Positions 1 to 11,933 of a stretch of DNA of 64,000 nt are shown here, piece after piece (positions within the stretch are counted from its first letter, which is position 1; each line of letters starts with the position of its first letter). A program made the translations under genes and the position numbers. The notes under the pieces are model-generated. The model saw only the letters and a list, made by a program, of their open reading frames with translations. It was not told where the DNA came from and made no database searches. Location: contig NCSJ02000161.1 of the NCBI GenBank assembly GCA_002812745.2, positions 1-64,000 on the forward strand. Direction: 5' to 3'. The stretch is from Scytalidium lignicola. Lineage: Eukaryota; Ascomycota; Leotiomycetes.

Positions 1-2300
1 CTTTAAATTACTTCCTTATATTTAAAGTATTCTTAAGATTATTTTAAAGTTCTTAATATAAGTTATATCAAATACTACTTTTTCTTAATAATTAGCTTTA
101 ACCTTCATAGTTACTAACTTTATTTTTACTTTAACATTTCTTGTTATAAGAGAATTATCTACAAGTTTAATCAGATAACCATAATCCTTAACTTAAGTAT
201 TTATATTTAATTTTACTACTATGTTTAATATTATAAAATTTCTTACAACTTCAAAATTTATTAATACTTTAACCTTTTATCCAGTTATTTTAACTTCTAA
301 AAACAATATGTTTTTGTTAAGAGTTCTAAGTCCTAATTCTCTAACTACTCTCTCTTCTACATTATTAATAATTTATCCTTAATTATTTGCTAAGTCTAGT
401 AATCATAGTTAATTTCTTTATTACTCTTCCTCTACTTTATTTTTTGTAATTCTTAAGGTTAATTCCTAGATTTCTTTAACATTTGTCTTATTAATACTTA
501 AAATTATTACTTTTACCTTAGGATTTNAAAAACTTATCTAACTCCTCTTATATTATTATATGATAATCTGTAATAAATCTTAGTATTCATTTAATACTTC
601 TTATTAGTAAATTTTCTCTGCTTAAAACATTATTACTTATCCTATACTTAAATACTTAAGTTCTTGTTAATAGCTTATATTTCTTTTAAACAAATCAATT
701 AAAGGTTTTCTTGTCTAATACTTATTAGTTAAAACTTAACAAGTAATCTTATTTACTAATCTTAAGTAATCTTAACATTACTTCTTATAATTATAATCTA
801 CTTCAAGTAAGTATAATAATTTTATAACTTCTTTTAATAACTAATACTAGATTATCCTAATTATAATATAACTTGTTAGTTATCTTAGTTTCTTATTAAA
901 AGATCTTATTATCACTTCCTCTTAAAAGATATATAATCCTTTAACATCTTAAATACTAGATTCTAATCTAACAATATACTCTTAACTAAAGCTATTCCTT
1001 GATATTAAATGCTTTTTCAATGATATTCTCTTTTAAGTATATTCTAAAGTTCTTAAAAATCCTTATACTAAGTATATTAATTTAAACTTCTTCATAACTT
1101 GATAATAGTAATTCTTACTTAAGAATACTTATAACACTTATACTTATAACTATTGTCTATTTTCTTTTATCCTTATGATTATTAACAAAATGTTTAAGAA
1201 GTCTATATTTAAAACATAACTTCATTTTCTTTTAATCTTTTAATTTTCTAAGGTTAATTCTAAACAAATTCCCTTTTCCTTTAAACTTCTGATTTTTATC
1301 TTTTTAAAGTTTCCCTTTTCCAACTATGTCAAGGTTTATAAGATCTCCTTGTAATTAAGATTTCTTTACTTGATTATTATTTCTACTCATAAAGTAAGAT
1401 AATCCTTTCTTATCCAGTTTCNTTTTTGTATAACTGATTTTCAATTTCAATATATTAATTAATCAAGGTTTTTAAGTCTAAGACTAATACTCCTTAATAT
1501 AATTTATTATGTATTTTATTCTTTAATCCTCTTTTATACTATATAATAAAAGCCTTCTTATTTTAATCTATCCTTATTGAATATTATTTGAACAAGACAA
1601 TATAATCATTAATAATCCTTATTTACTTAAGATAATAAAAGTGTTATTCTATGTTCTTTTCCTTGTTAATATCCATAAACAACTTATTAAGTTCTTTTAT
1701 ATATTTATCATAATTATTAAAGAGTTTTTAAGTTTCCTTATTAATTAAATTTCTTGTATAACTAAAATAATCATTTAAGAATAATTAAAACTAATTTATT
1801 ATAATTCCTTTAAGGTATAATACTGTTTATAATACCTTTTACATGTCATTTATAAGTACTTACTTATTTAATACTAGATATATTCTTGTTTATACTAAGT
1901 ATACTTTAAGTTTGTTCTTATCTTTATAAAAGAAGTCTAGTTTAATTACTCTTACCTCTCCTCTTAACAGTTTTCTAACATTGTTTATAATAACTATTAA
2001 TAATAGTCTAAGTAATAAAGCTAATAGTCTTAGTAAGAGTCCTCTTAAAGGTCTTCTTATTATTAATCTTACTGATAATCTTACTTATATTAAGTTCATA
2101 ACTTTGTTCTTTAAGTTAACTTCTTTACTTAAGCTTTTACTTATTAAACTTTCTTCAGAACTTTTTTTCAGAGTTTTCTTCTAAACTAATCATCATATCT
2201 CCATTTAATACTTGTTCAAGTCTAATACAACTTACTTTTATACAAGGATGTTCAAAATATTACAAGACTTCTTATAATATAATCATATAAGATAAGCTTA
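1..2300. repeat. AT-rich, RIP-like degenerate repeat block
   Basis: This stretch is extremely AT-rich, with almost no CpG and no sustained reading frame. It resembles the RIP-mutated transposon DNA seen elsewhere in the window. I looked for reverse transcriptase, Helitron or transposase motifs on both strands and found none that I trust, so the element type stays unnamed. Single N bases lie beside A/T runs at 527 and 1422. The block stops sharply near 2300, where normal-composition DNA with an aldehyde dehydrogenase fragment begins. Confidence 0.6.
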
Positions 2301-2311
2301 ATGAAATTGTC

Positions 2312-2614
2312 GTTTTAGCTTGTAGGCATGCCCATGGAGATGGCGTCTAAGTGGGCAATCTCCTTACGGTCCCGTTCGATGAGGCCAGCCAACTTGAGGA
2401 ACAAAGCTTCTCGCTCGAAAGTGGATTTCACTTGCCATTCAGGAAAAGCTTTGCTTGCAGCGCGGACGGCAATATCAATATCATCCTTATCAGCTTCCGA
2501 CACGTCGACAATGTTCTCCTCAGTAGTTGGGTTGTAAATGGCTAAGAGTTTCCCAGATCTGGCATTAATGAACTGGCCGTCTATGTAGAGACGGGTCTCA
2601 ATCTCAGCGGTCAT
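2312..2614 (-). pseudogene. aldehyde dehydrogenase, N-terminal fragment
   Basis: The reading frame starts at 2614 and gives 99 residues typical of the N-terminus of an NAD(P)-dependent aldehyde dehydrogenase: YIDGQFINA, then YNPTTEENI, then a helix ending IERDRKEIAHLDAISMGMP. A family member has about 500 residues with catalytic Cys and Glu much further on, and none of that is here. The frame ends in a TAA close to the edge of the AT-rich block, so the rest of the gene was lost or mutated beyond recognition. The N-terminal part looks undamaged. An intron donor just before the break cannot be excluded, but no continuing exon is visible. Confidence 0.75.
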
Positions 2615-3673
2615 TAGGTGGATAGTAGACGGGACAGGATGACAGTGTCTTCTCTGACTGACGTTCGTGTGCTCCCGATGTGGAATTTAAGCGTTGTAGA
2701 AGGTATTATCAAGATAGTATGTTAAGAGCTGATGGAAGGAGGTATATGTAAGGTATATAGGTTAAAGAAGAATGATAATGCCTTGGATAGCTATAGGATC
2801 TTTCTAGGAGGACTGGTACGGGGTCCTGATCCAGCCACATGGTCGGGATGGGCAGGCCATTCGTCATTATTTGAAGTCTCAGTAGAGTAAGTGCTGAAAT
2901 TAGTTTTATCAAACGTGTTCTCAGACATTCGAAATCCTCATCTAAACCAGAAACGGAAGGCCTAGGAAGAATGGCTTATTTGGCTTATATGAGCCATTCG
3001 ATCCCCGCTTCCACTCGTTGAGTGTAGGCTGTCTACATAGGCTGTCATTACTCCAACTGTCCCTGCTACAAGCTTCATTGGTCTGCTAGGCCATCCATAT
3101 GGATACTGAACTTTATTAGGATTGCTTCAGGTCTCCTGGCTTTAACATGACTAGAGCAGCAATGGTTCTTGAAAAATGGACATAGAGGGAATTGCACATA
3201 CTAGTTGCTGATGCTTGCATTTAAACTGCCGCGCCACAGTACTTCAATAATGATGTCACAAGAGTTTCTCTGGCATGGATGGCAATACTGTGGATATAGG
3301 CTGCATGCAGTGTATTGCATCCCCTTAGTCACCAGTCATGAGCCTGGAGATAAGGGGAACATGTCCGAACTGTGCAGTGATCTAGTCTTTAAGGATCAAT
3401 ATCTAACATAGTTACGTTATACCATATTCTACAAGGCAAGTGCCGAAGGTCATGTCAGCGTTGAAGGTTTCTGTACTTATAAATTCAGTCTGTGCTCTCT
3501 GGTTCTTCGATAGCTAAGTATCAATTTAGGAACTTTCTCGAAGAATATCTACTTATCGATTTATAACCTAGCATCGACTGTGCACGTATTTCGTCCTCTG
3601 AAGGGATTTATTTTACTTCATATTATTTCTTTTAACACTTAAGCACGACGTGTTTATTTTCCAGCCCACCTCA
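2615..3673. other. intergenic, no gene recognised
   Basis: This is ordinary-composition DNA between the start of the minus-strand aldehyde dehydrogenase fragment and the plus-strand dehydrogenase gene, so it would hold both promoters. Short open frames at 2709-2912 (minus) and 3205-3411 (plus) match nothing I know and lack consistent codon use. Confidence 0.5.
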
Positions 3674-4709
3674 ATGTCGGTATCCCAGCTGCCCCACGAT
3701 GCGGTTTGGTTTGGTGAGTGACTCCTTTTTAATCATAAGTTGGATCTTGCTCGAGGGGTTAGCTAGCTTCTGTCCCTTTACATGGACGTATTAGAAATTT
3801 GTTCTAACAGCTTTGATTAAGTAACCGGTTGCTCCTCCGGTGTTGGTCGCTCAATTGCATCTCTTATAGCCAAGAAACCCTCCTTGCGTGTTGTTGCAAC
3901 GGCACGCAATGTATCTAGTCTTGATTACCTGCCAAGGTCGCCCAATGTCCTTAAGTTGGCTCTCGATGTTACATCCCGCAAGCAGATCTCGGTGGCAATT
4001 GATTCAACGTTGGCAAAATTCGGCCGGGTTGATGTGTTCGTCAATAATGCCGGCTATTACCTGTTTGGGGACACTGAATGTATACAAGAGCAGGCGGCAC
4101 GAAAGCAGATGGATACAAACTCTTTTGGTGCAGCAGATATCACTTTAGAAGCATTGCGCGTGTTTCGAGAGGTAAATTCTCAAAATGGGGGCACTAAGGG
4201 TGGACTTGTCCTGCAGATTTCATCCTCAAGCGGTTTTGTTGGGTTGACTGGAAGCGCATACTATAACGCTAGGTACGTATAATTAGAGATCGGGTTGAGT
4301 CGAAGTAATGTACTCACTTCGAGATCGTAGTAAATTTGCTATCGAGGGGTTCACCGAAGGCCTCTCCAAGGAGGTCAATCCAGACTGGAACATCCGGTTC
4401 TTGATCATAGAGCCCGGCGGCATGAGGAGCCAGTTCGTCGCAAACATAGATGGAATCGCTAGGCACCCAGCATATACGGATCTCAGCTGTCCTACCAACC
4501 AGCTGAGAGTATTTTTGGATACGCCTGAAATGAAAGCTGGGTTTGCACATCCGGATCGCGTTGCAGAGATCGTCTTCGAGGCCTCTGGTATGAGTGGCCT
4601 GCCACTTCGATTGCCTGTAGGAGGTGATGCTTGGGGAATGATAAAGAGGAAAGTGGATAAGATGCAAACGGAATTGGAGAAAGTAAAGATTCTGAGTCAG
4701 AACACTTGA
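3674..4709 (+). CDS. short-chain dehydrogenase/reductase (SDR), paralogue 1
   Basis: Three exons, 3674-3713, 3822-4272 and 4331-4709, join to 870 nt (289 residues). Both introns have GT-AG ends (GTGAGT...AG, GTACGT...AG), and the first has a CTAAC branch site. The product is a classical SDR, an NAD(P)(H)-dependent oxidoreductase with a Rossmann fold. The cofactor motif TGCSSGVG follows the start at residues 15-22, NNAG is at 88-91, and the catalytic YNASK (Tyr161, Lys165) spans the second splice site, which confirms the exon joins. The substrate cannot be told. Length is normal and no damage is seen. A paralogue with introns at the same two places lies at 24430-25495. Confidence 0.9.
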
Positions 4710-6583
4710 AAATCAGATTATTTAAAATAATATTGATTATCCAAAATAAAGTAAACACTTCAAAATGGGATCTTGATTCAAGATTAGCTAAGGATCACAT
4801 CTACAATAGATTAAGTCGGGTATATGACTTGCCTGATAATAGTTAAGAACAAATTATCTTCGACATAGTATAAGTAGTTGTATAGACTGCATTGGAAATT
4901 CTGAGGCTCTTTGATATTACCTTGATGCAGCGGATGTAACTACGCTCTTTAAAAGATGGGGTAGAATGAGGTTACCTCCGCTCGGAGCTGAAGTCGGGTT
5001 TTCGAAGTCAAAGGCAGCCAGACGAATATTGATAACTTATCCGCCGATAAGTTAGTTTTTAAGGTTATCTAGTTTTCAGGAATTACAAAGTACTTTTAAG
5101 TCCACATAAGCTAAGCAAGATGATAACAACATTAAACTTATGATAACAACAAATGAGACTAGTAAGGGTAACCATATTATAAACGATCATGATAGATTAA
5201 GTAAAAAGGTGATATAAAAAGGAAGCTTTAACATTTCCGTATCTGACGTAACTTCTAAATAAAGTACCTCTAGTCTAGCTGCTATATCAAGTTAAAACAT
5301 CAGTTTGTTTTAATTTATCCAAAATCGTGTTTTCCGTGCAACTCTTAACTAATACACTAAGAACTCATGTTACGATAATGTAACCTACGACGTTATAATC
5401 GCATCACTTGTTGCAAGCATTGATATATTTTCTTTTGTCTAAGAAAATACCCGTCCAATCATCAAGTAGTGTTTGTAATCAACCATTTCAGTCACTGGTG
5501 ATCTTCTGTAAGATGCTTACGTACTCTTTTCCACTTTGGTATTTTGGTAAAGGATTTACAATCCAGTGTCACAACGGCCGTCGCTGTAAGTTATTAAATA
5601 CCATGTATGAAACGTGAGACTTCTTAATTCAAGGGCTCGCCCCCATGTGATGCTAAGCGTTAGAATTCTCGGTGCATATTGTATTCCTAATCACTCTGAG
5701 TGATTAAGTATCAGTAATCAGTCCTAGCCCGATTTGGCAAGTAACCGCATCACTACATATATACCCGCGATATCGGGAAAATTTCCAGAGATAAATAACA
5801 GACGGGTAAATGCATATATTGATGTTTTTATTAAACTAGGTTCTATCATCTAGATGCAATTACGAAGTATATGGCATCCTGAAATATAATAATTTTTCTG
5901 AATAGAGAACGTTTTCTGTTCTTTGTTAATAGTTGGTGGGCGCTCGGACGGTGGGAAATTCAACCGAATTGAATCCACCGGTTCTTCTTGGCGATAATGA
6001 TGATGAATGATGAAAGATCCACGCATCTTATCTGATTGGATCTTATCTAATCTAGCCCAATGACAAAGAAAAGATTATCAGATGATCGGATGAGTTTATT
6101 AGTTGCTATGCATACCGGTTGGATACTTCCTTTGCCAAGCGGATCTCCTTAGCTTCTAAAGGCTGAGAATGGGTTGCTTAAACTTATTTGTATGCTGATG
6201 CCAAGTCCGAGTTGCTTAATCTTCCCACTTCCAAGACCGCACTTAAGGGATAGCTCTGCCGAGAGTACCAATCGATATGCTTCCTACCACGGTTGTTGCA
6301 TCGTATACGAATTTGAGCTTGGAACATGTTCACTGCTTCCCCACTTACTAGGTTGCGGGATTAAAANTTTTTTTCAGAGATGTAAGTGAACAGCAATTTG
6401 ACACTGGGATTGTGGCCAGGCTGGGTGCTACTAAGTTGGGTTATCCCTAAGGAATATAACTGGTGAAATGTCTCCATACTTATACATGTATACTTGTCCA
6501 TTTCCGAATATATAACTATCAATTCTCCACCTCTTTCCAATTATTTCTTGGAGATAGAGTTGTGATATCAGGAGATTGAAGTC
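4710..6583. other. intergenic, no gene recognised
   Basis: About 1.9 kb of moderately AT-rich DNA without recognisable coding sequence. It contains a lone N beside a T run at 6367. The last few hundred bases would be the promoter of the ferric reductase gene. The small open frames here (for example 5408-5617 and 6174-6389) show no protein-like features. Confidence 0.5.
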
Positions 6584-9187
6584 ATGATCAAACCGCACAT
6601 TCTCATTCTCTTCTTGAACTTTGTCTGCATCGCATTTGCAGCGAAGCCCCTTGCGCATGAAGTATGTGCTGCTTCATGTTATGACTCGTTTCTCAAAATC
6701 AAATTCTCGGGCAAGAACCCGTCAGCCTGTACCAACGATCTAAAGGTGATATCAACATTTTATTGTATACGACAACACTGTACCGAAGCAGATATTGATC
6801 CTGGAATTGCTTGGTGGGCTGGATCATGCAAGAAGTCAAAGGCTGTCGTAAATGTTAAGGCATATAGGGAGGCAGTTGCCAACGTAACAAATGATTTTCT
6901 AGCCTCCTTACCAGCGGTCAATCTAAATCAGAAGGCGGTGGTAAATACAATAGTACTACCTTCAAGTTCAACATGGGATTTTGTATACACATCAGTGGTA
7001 AGTAAGAACTTGTAAAGAAAATATAATTAAATACTTATTGGTTAATGCAGCACACGTACGATACACAAAGACAATATCAAAACAGAATCAGGTAGGAATA
7101 TACTGAACTTTGTTGATTGACATAATAATGATGGTTTCAGATGGATTCCATATGCTTTTTGGGCACTTGTTCTCATTATCGGAACAGCTAATCGGACTTA
7201 TACTATGTTGTGCAATACATCTTCAGAATCTCAACCTGATAGCGAGGATGGTACTACGAAGTATCACAAATCCAGCTCATCAGCATCGAATAGAATAAAT
7301 ATATGGGTCAGAAGATATATGTTGACACCTTCAACCTTTGGCTATCATCACCATCAACCCCTTGGATGGTTTACTATCCCACTAAGACCCCAGGCTCTAG
7401 TCATTGGATCATACATCATAATTCACATTGCACTTGTCTCAGTGCATTATCCTGTTTATCAAGAGAACTACTAGTGAGTTACTCGACATATAACACATTA
7501 CATCACAGTCATTGACCAGAAGATGACATTCAGCTACGACTCTACCCTCGTCCAGCATCTTCGTTATTTTGCTGATCGCCTTGGGACCCTTATGTCAAGC
7601 AGTCTACCTTGGCTATGGTTTTTCTCTGCGAGAAATAATCCTTTTATTCATCTTACTGGATGGAGCTATCGGACATTTAATATCTTTCATCGATGGATTG
7701 CTACCGTTCTAGTTGTGGAAGCAATTGTTCACGGGAGTACCTTTTCAGCTTTCTACGTTAATGGTAAGATAACGATAATTAATATAGTCTCTCTTTATAG
7801 TAATCTGAATTATGAATAGATTCGGGATGGGACGGGTATCATAGCACACTCACGCAGCGATTTTTCTGGTGTGGAATACTTGTAGGTACCTTGACTTGCC
7901 AGCATTATAAATGGCTTGCTAACAGTTTGATTATAGGCTCTATCATGTATATGCGCCATTTCAATCTTCTCAATCTTGCCTCTCCGAAGACACGCATATG
8001 AACTTTTCAAGGTTACGCACGTGACTCTTGCTGTCTTGTTCCTAGCAGCATTCTATCAGTATGTCCCGCCACTCCTTCGCAACTCCAACAAGGGCCAGAT
8101 ATGTATTTATTGACACCTAAAATATAGTCATACCTTTGATCAATTTCAAGGCAAATACCTGGTGTTCTTATGGCTCTGCGTTGGTCTTTGGTCTGCGGAA
8201 CACGCAATTAGGCTTGTTCGTCTCTTAGTTTTGAATTATAAAGCTGTTGTAGGGAAAAATACTCCTGCTATTGCAACATACCTCAAAGAGACTGGCATGA
8301 TCCGTCTACAGGTATATCCGGCATTCAATCATCTAAATCTAGGTCCAGGCTCTCATTACTACCTTTACCTTCCAAGTTGGAGGATATGGGAAACGCATCC
8401 GTTCAGTTTAGCAGGGTGGTCAAGAGGGATAGTAATTTCGTCATCCTCAAATGGTGAGACCGTCATTACCAGTGGCAAAACTGAGAAGAGCGTTGCTAGA
8501 CAGTCATCCAAATCCGTTACACCTAGTAGTGAACAATCTCAGTCAAGTTTGACGTTCCTCATAAGACCCCGAAATGGCATGACCCACCGTCTTGTCGAGT
8601 CACTTTCCCCGGACACACCAACTCCAATTAATATCCTTCTTGAGGGGCCATATGGATCTGCAGCCCAGTTATCTCGTTTTAACGAGATATTATTCCTAGC
8701 AGGTGGTAGTGGTATTACTGCTGTATTACCATATATCCGGAAGATATCAGAGAAGAGAGGCTCCAGTTCTAGCTCTAGAGTTAACCTCACGTGGATTGCT
8801 AGGGAGCGTGGGTTTGTTGAAAATGTATTAGCAAACGACCTTACCACTGTGATTGGCAACAAAACTCCCACGCCCTGGCTGGAAGCGAACTTCTATGTTA
8901 CACCCTCGACAGCTGACGGCGCAGCCCAATCATCACCATTAAGCACACAAGATGACCTGAAGGCAGTTGAAACTCCGAACACTAATTCCGTGAAGTGGCA
9001 ATGCTTGAAACCGGATGTAAAGCAATTAATTCGTGATTTTGTCGCACAGCACGATAAGAAGGGCAGAGTTGCAGTTTTTGTCTGTGGACCAGCAAACATG
9101 GCAGATGAAGCACGACAGGTGATTGTAGAATTTTTAAAGGAAGGGCATGTCGGAGTCGAATTGTTTGAGGAAATGTATGGTTGGTAA
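6584..9187 (+). CDS. FRE-type ferric/cupric reductase transmembrane component
   Basis: Seven exons are read: 6584-6997, 7051-7091, 7141-7473, 7534-7763, 7820-7881, 7937-8058 and 8128-9187, together 2262 nt (753 residues). A signal peptide (to about residue 20) leads into a Cys-containing extracellular part, then several membrane spans. Two haem-binding His pairs are present: His315/His329 and His388/His401, each 13-14 apart as in the family. The cytosolic part has the FAD motif HPFS (490-493), a nucleotide-binding GGSGIT and a CGP near the C-terminus, which ends in EEMYGW. The protein would reduce Fe(III) or Cu(II) at the plasma membrane with NADPH. The splice at 7474-7533 is the only one keeping the frame open there. 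No damage is seen. Confidence 0.9.
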
Positions 9188-9606
9188 TAGAAATGAAACG
9201 TCAGCAATCGTCCAACTATTCAACGATGTGTCACAACTACACCTAAAAACACTTGATTTAATTAGTATCAATTCAAAATAGTTCTCATTTTATTGTTTGA
9301 TGTCTACTATTTTACGTGGATATAGAGTAGAATAGCATTTATAAACCTAATCATGGGCTTTTTTTTTTGAATCTTTTTTTTTTTTTGGACTGGGTAGTCC
9401 GGTTAACTCCGACTAATTGACTCGAAACTTCACAGATGGTTAAAAACTAATCGTCGGGCCTCAGGCACGCGCATTGCCCGACGATTATGTTCTTTACTTT
9501 ATGTAGAAGTTTTCTAGTAGAATTAATTATACTAATTCTTGTGCTGAGCTACGTCTAGACCATCTCCTAACCTCCTATCACCTACTCTACTATTAGAGAC
9601 TGTGCC
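9188..9606. terminator. convergent intergenic region with a 12-bp perfect inverted repeat
   Basis: The region lies between the 3' ends of the ferric reductase (plus) and the flavin-reductase-like gene (minus). It has long T runs near 9360-9390, a small GGACT...AGTCC hairpin, and a perfect inverted repeat TAATCGTCGGGC (9448-9459) / GCCCGACGATTA (9476-9487) with a 16-nt loop. It may help end transcription from both sides or be the foot of an old foldback element. The sequence does not decide between these. Confidence 0.4.
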
Positions 9607-10608
9607 TCATGCCGTACGAACTGTACCGTCCACCTCACGCTGCTCCTTCAGCTTCTTGACGCCTTCCATACCCTTTAAATCATTCTCAAATCCCGGCCGT
9701 AGTAGCTCAAAGACCTCAGTCATCCGGCCATACATCACGCCTCCTAGCCTACTTACTGGCCGCAAGACCTGTATAAGTCAGTACTTCGTGACCCCACCAG
9801 GCATCACCCGACTATCAACTACCGCGGGAGAGGGAGAAGGAGAAAAAGGGATTTACGGACTGCAAGATCCAAATTAGTCTTATCCTCATTGATCGCATCC
9901 TCCCGGGCCCAGAACCGCGTGGCCTCTACAATCACCATTGAACCCGACTTCGAGCCAAGGTTGATTCGACTGTTAAACTCGCGAACGCTCTCTAGCTTCG
10001 CTTCAATGCTAAAGACCGACTCCTTCACCCGCGCACAGGAGACCGTCTGGCAGTCGTACATCGGCGTCAAGCCGCTGACGTCCCACTCTGAGACGCCGTA
10101 CGGGGTGTCTATGCTCGTGGCGTTGGCAGCCTCGACGAAACCCTCGCTGATGATGTTGATGACACACTCACTAGTCTCGAGAAGGTTACGCAAGGTATCC
10201 TTAGCATCGGTGAGAGGGCTCACGATGCCGATGACGAAGAGCGGTGGGTCGACGTTGATTAGCTGGAAGAAGCTCATGGGTGCCAGATTTTCGCTGGTGC
10301 CGTCGCGAGCGCGCGTGGAGATGAAAGCTATAGGCCGCGGGACGATGGCACCGACGAGCAGCTTGTAATTGGAGATGAGCGTACGGTCTGGGGCGTAGGG
10401 GTCAACGAAGATGTGCTTGGCGGTAGCCGCCGATGCTGATGTGTTGGCTTGGGTATGGTTCGCACCGGCACCGAAGGTCCAGCCCGAGTCGGGGCTCTGA
10501 GTGTACTTGATGGTAGTAGAGATGTCCCAGGGAGGCCACGAGTTTCTTGAAGTCCGGGTGCTGGCTACGCCTGGCCTTGGCTTCGGCCTCTTTGCTATCA
10601 GTGGCCAT
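9607..10608 (-). pseudogene. flavin-reductase-like (FMN-binding) flavoprotein, frameshifted
   Basis: Read on the minus strand from ATG at 10608, the protein begins with a charged stretch ending HPDFKK. It breaks near 10538-10546, where the frame must shift to continue with PPWDIST...SGWTFGAG. From there it follows the flavin reductase/DIM6-NTAB-like family closely: NYKLLVGAIVPRPIAFIST, PMSFFQLINVDPPL, then VNATSID-like and FWAREDAINED segments. The C-terminal part (RPVSRLGG to TVRTA, stop at 9607-9609) needs an intron at about 9769-9860, with a poor donor (GTCCGT). The family binds FMN and acts in reductase or oxygenase reactions. The frameshift suggests a pseudogene, though a sequencing error is possible. 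This gene is clearly more GC-rich than its surroundings. Confidence 0.75.
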
Positions 10609-10778
10609 TTTGAGGAACCGGGATGGTAAGGAAGTGCGGTTATCGAACTCCTCAGTGACGATTAGAGGCAGCACAGTTCTGGGGAATGGACTTACAAGAG
10701 GTCATTTAAGCCTATATAGTCCAGTTAAAGGTTTGTCAGGATATTCTTCTGCTTAAGTCATATTTTTCGACGAAGGAA

Positions 10779-10791
10779 GCGGCACTGCCGC
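10779..10791. repeat. small GC-rich hairpin upstream of the flavoprotein gene
   Basis: GCGGC-ACT-GCCGC forms a perfect 5-bp stem just before the 20-bp tandem repeat, in the region shared by the divergent flavoprotein and ABM genes. Its function is unknown. Confidence 0.4.
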
Positions 10792-10820
10792 ATTGGGCGA
10801 TACTGTGATGTTTAAATAAT

Positions 10821-10890
10821 CCGCCCGACAGTGCAATAATCCGCCCGACACTTCAATGATCCGCCCGACACTTCAATGATCCGCCAGATA
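10821..10890. repeat. 20-bp tandem repeat (CCGCCCGACA CTTCAATGAT)
   Basis: Three full 20-bp units (10821-10840, 10841-10860, 10861-10880) and part of a fourth lie head to tail. The last two full copies are identical. They sit between the divergent flavoprotein gene (ATG at 10608, minus) and the ABM-domain gene (ATG at 11158, plus), so they could be binding sites for a shared regulator. The core GCCCGAC also appears in the 12-bp inverted repeat on the far side of the flavoprotein gene. Confidence 0.7.
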
Positions 10891-11157
10891 TATCACTCAC
10901 TTAAACCCTGTTAGAATTACCTTATTTTGACAGAAAGATTAATCAACCGTCCATGTTACCAATCATTTTTCTATAGTGATTTGCCCTTTAGGCTCGATAT
11001 CGAAGCTCGAACAAGAGACACCATTTGCACCAAATTGTAGCTAAATACCCCGTTTCTCAACCCCGTTATTGCTCCATCAGCTTAGTAGAAGTCGGGTCAA
11101 CAAATTACTCTACCTCTATTCAGCCCCCAAAAGAGTCAAAAGCCTTTGCCCATCAGA

Positions 11158-11933
11158 ATGGGTGACAGAGTTATCGTCGTCCAACTCTCACCTACGGATA
11201 AAGAGACACGAGATATGGTTCGTGGACAGTATACGGAGATTTCAGTAACTCTCAGTCCGCTAACAGGTAACAGCTTCTCAAATACCTCCAAGAAACGGCC
11301 GATCATGCCGTGAAGAACGAGCCTGGAACATTGAAATATTCTCTCGCAACGTCTCGGGACGAGTCCGACCTGAGCTTATATGTGATTGAAGAGTGAGTTA
11401 GGTTTCGGAAGATAAATCCTGACTGCGGTAAGGTAACTTAAAGCTGACGGGATATAAGATACGCAGACCAAACTGCTTTCGACTTTCACATGCAACAAGA
11501 TGGTGTACAAGCGATGGGTAAGTGGATGAGCGCTGGAGGTCTAGACAGTGCTCCGACCATATGGGAACTGGAGCACATAGACGGGTTTAACTTCACTAGA
11601 CCTGAAGTGACAAGACATGCCGACCCCTTCGTGATTTTTACAGAGATCGACTACAAGCCGGATACGGGATCGAGCACACTGCCATATTGGAAAGCCGTCG
11701 TGGAGGCTGGGGAGAATGATGAGCTAGGTACACTAGTCTATGGAATATGCAGAGACCCTAAGAACGCAGACAAGTTATTCGTCGTACACGCATATGAGAG
11801 TCGTGATTACCTGATGGATGTCCATGTCCCGAGTAAGGCAATGCAGGAGAGCCAGATACATGGGAATGACATAAGGATTAGGTTGAAGCCCCATTTTCTG
11901 AAAGTTCAAGGGGGGTATTATACAAGCATATGA
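11158..11933 (+). CDS. ABM-domain (dimeric alpha-beta barrel) protein
   Basis: Exons 11158-11217, 11274-11392 and 11459-11933 join to 654 nt (217 residues). The introns are 56 and 66 nt, and the first has a CTAAC branch. The first half contains LKYLQETADHAVKNEPGTLKY and, after a splice, EYADQTAFDFH, the usual pattern of the antibiotic biosynthesis monooxygenase (ABM) fold. The second half has a similar weak pattern (VVEAGENDELGTLVYGI, then HAYESRDYLMDVHV), so the protein is probably a fused pair of ABM domains. Members oxidise or rearrange quinones and other small molecules without a metal or cofactor. The substrate is unknown. It stands divergent to the flavoprotein gene across about 550 bp. 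Confidence 0.85.

Noticed and set aside
1981..2184. 67-codon plus-strand frame in the AT-rich block
   Set aside because: Leu/Ser/Lys-rich composition from low-complexity AT DNA, with no family resemblance.
10821..10890. CRISPR-like direct repeats
   Set aside because: The units are 20 bp and directly adjacent, with no unique spacers, and the host is a fungus.
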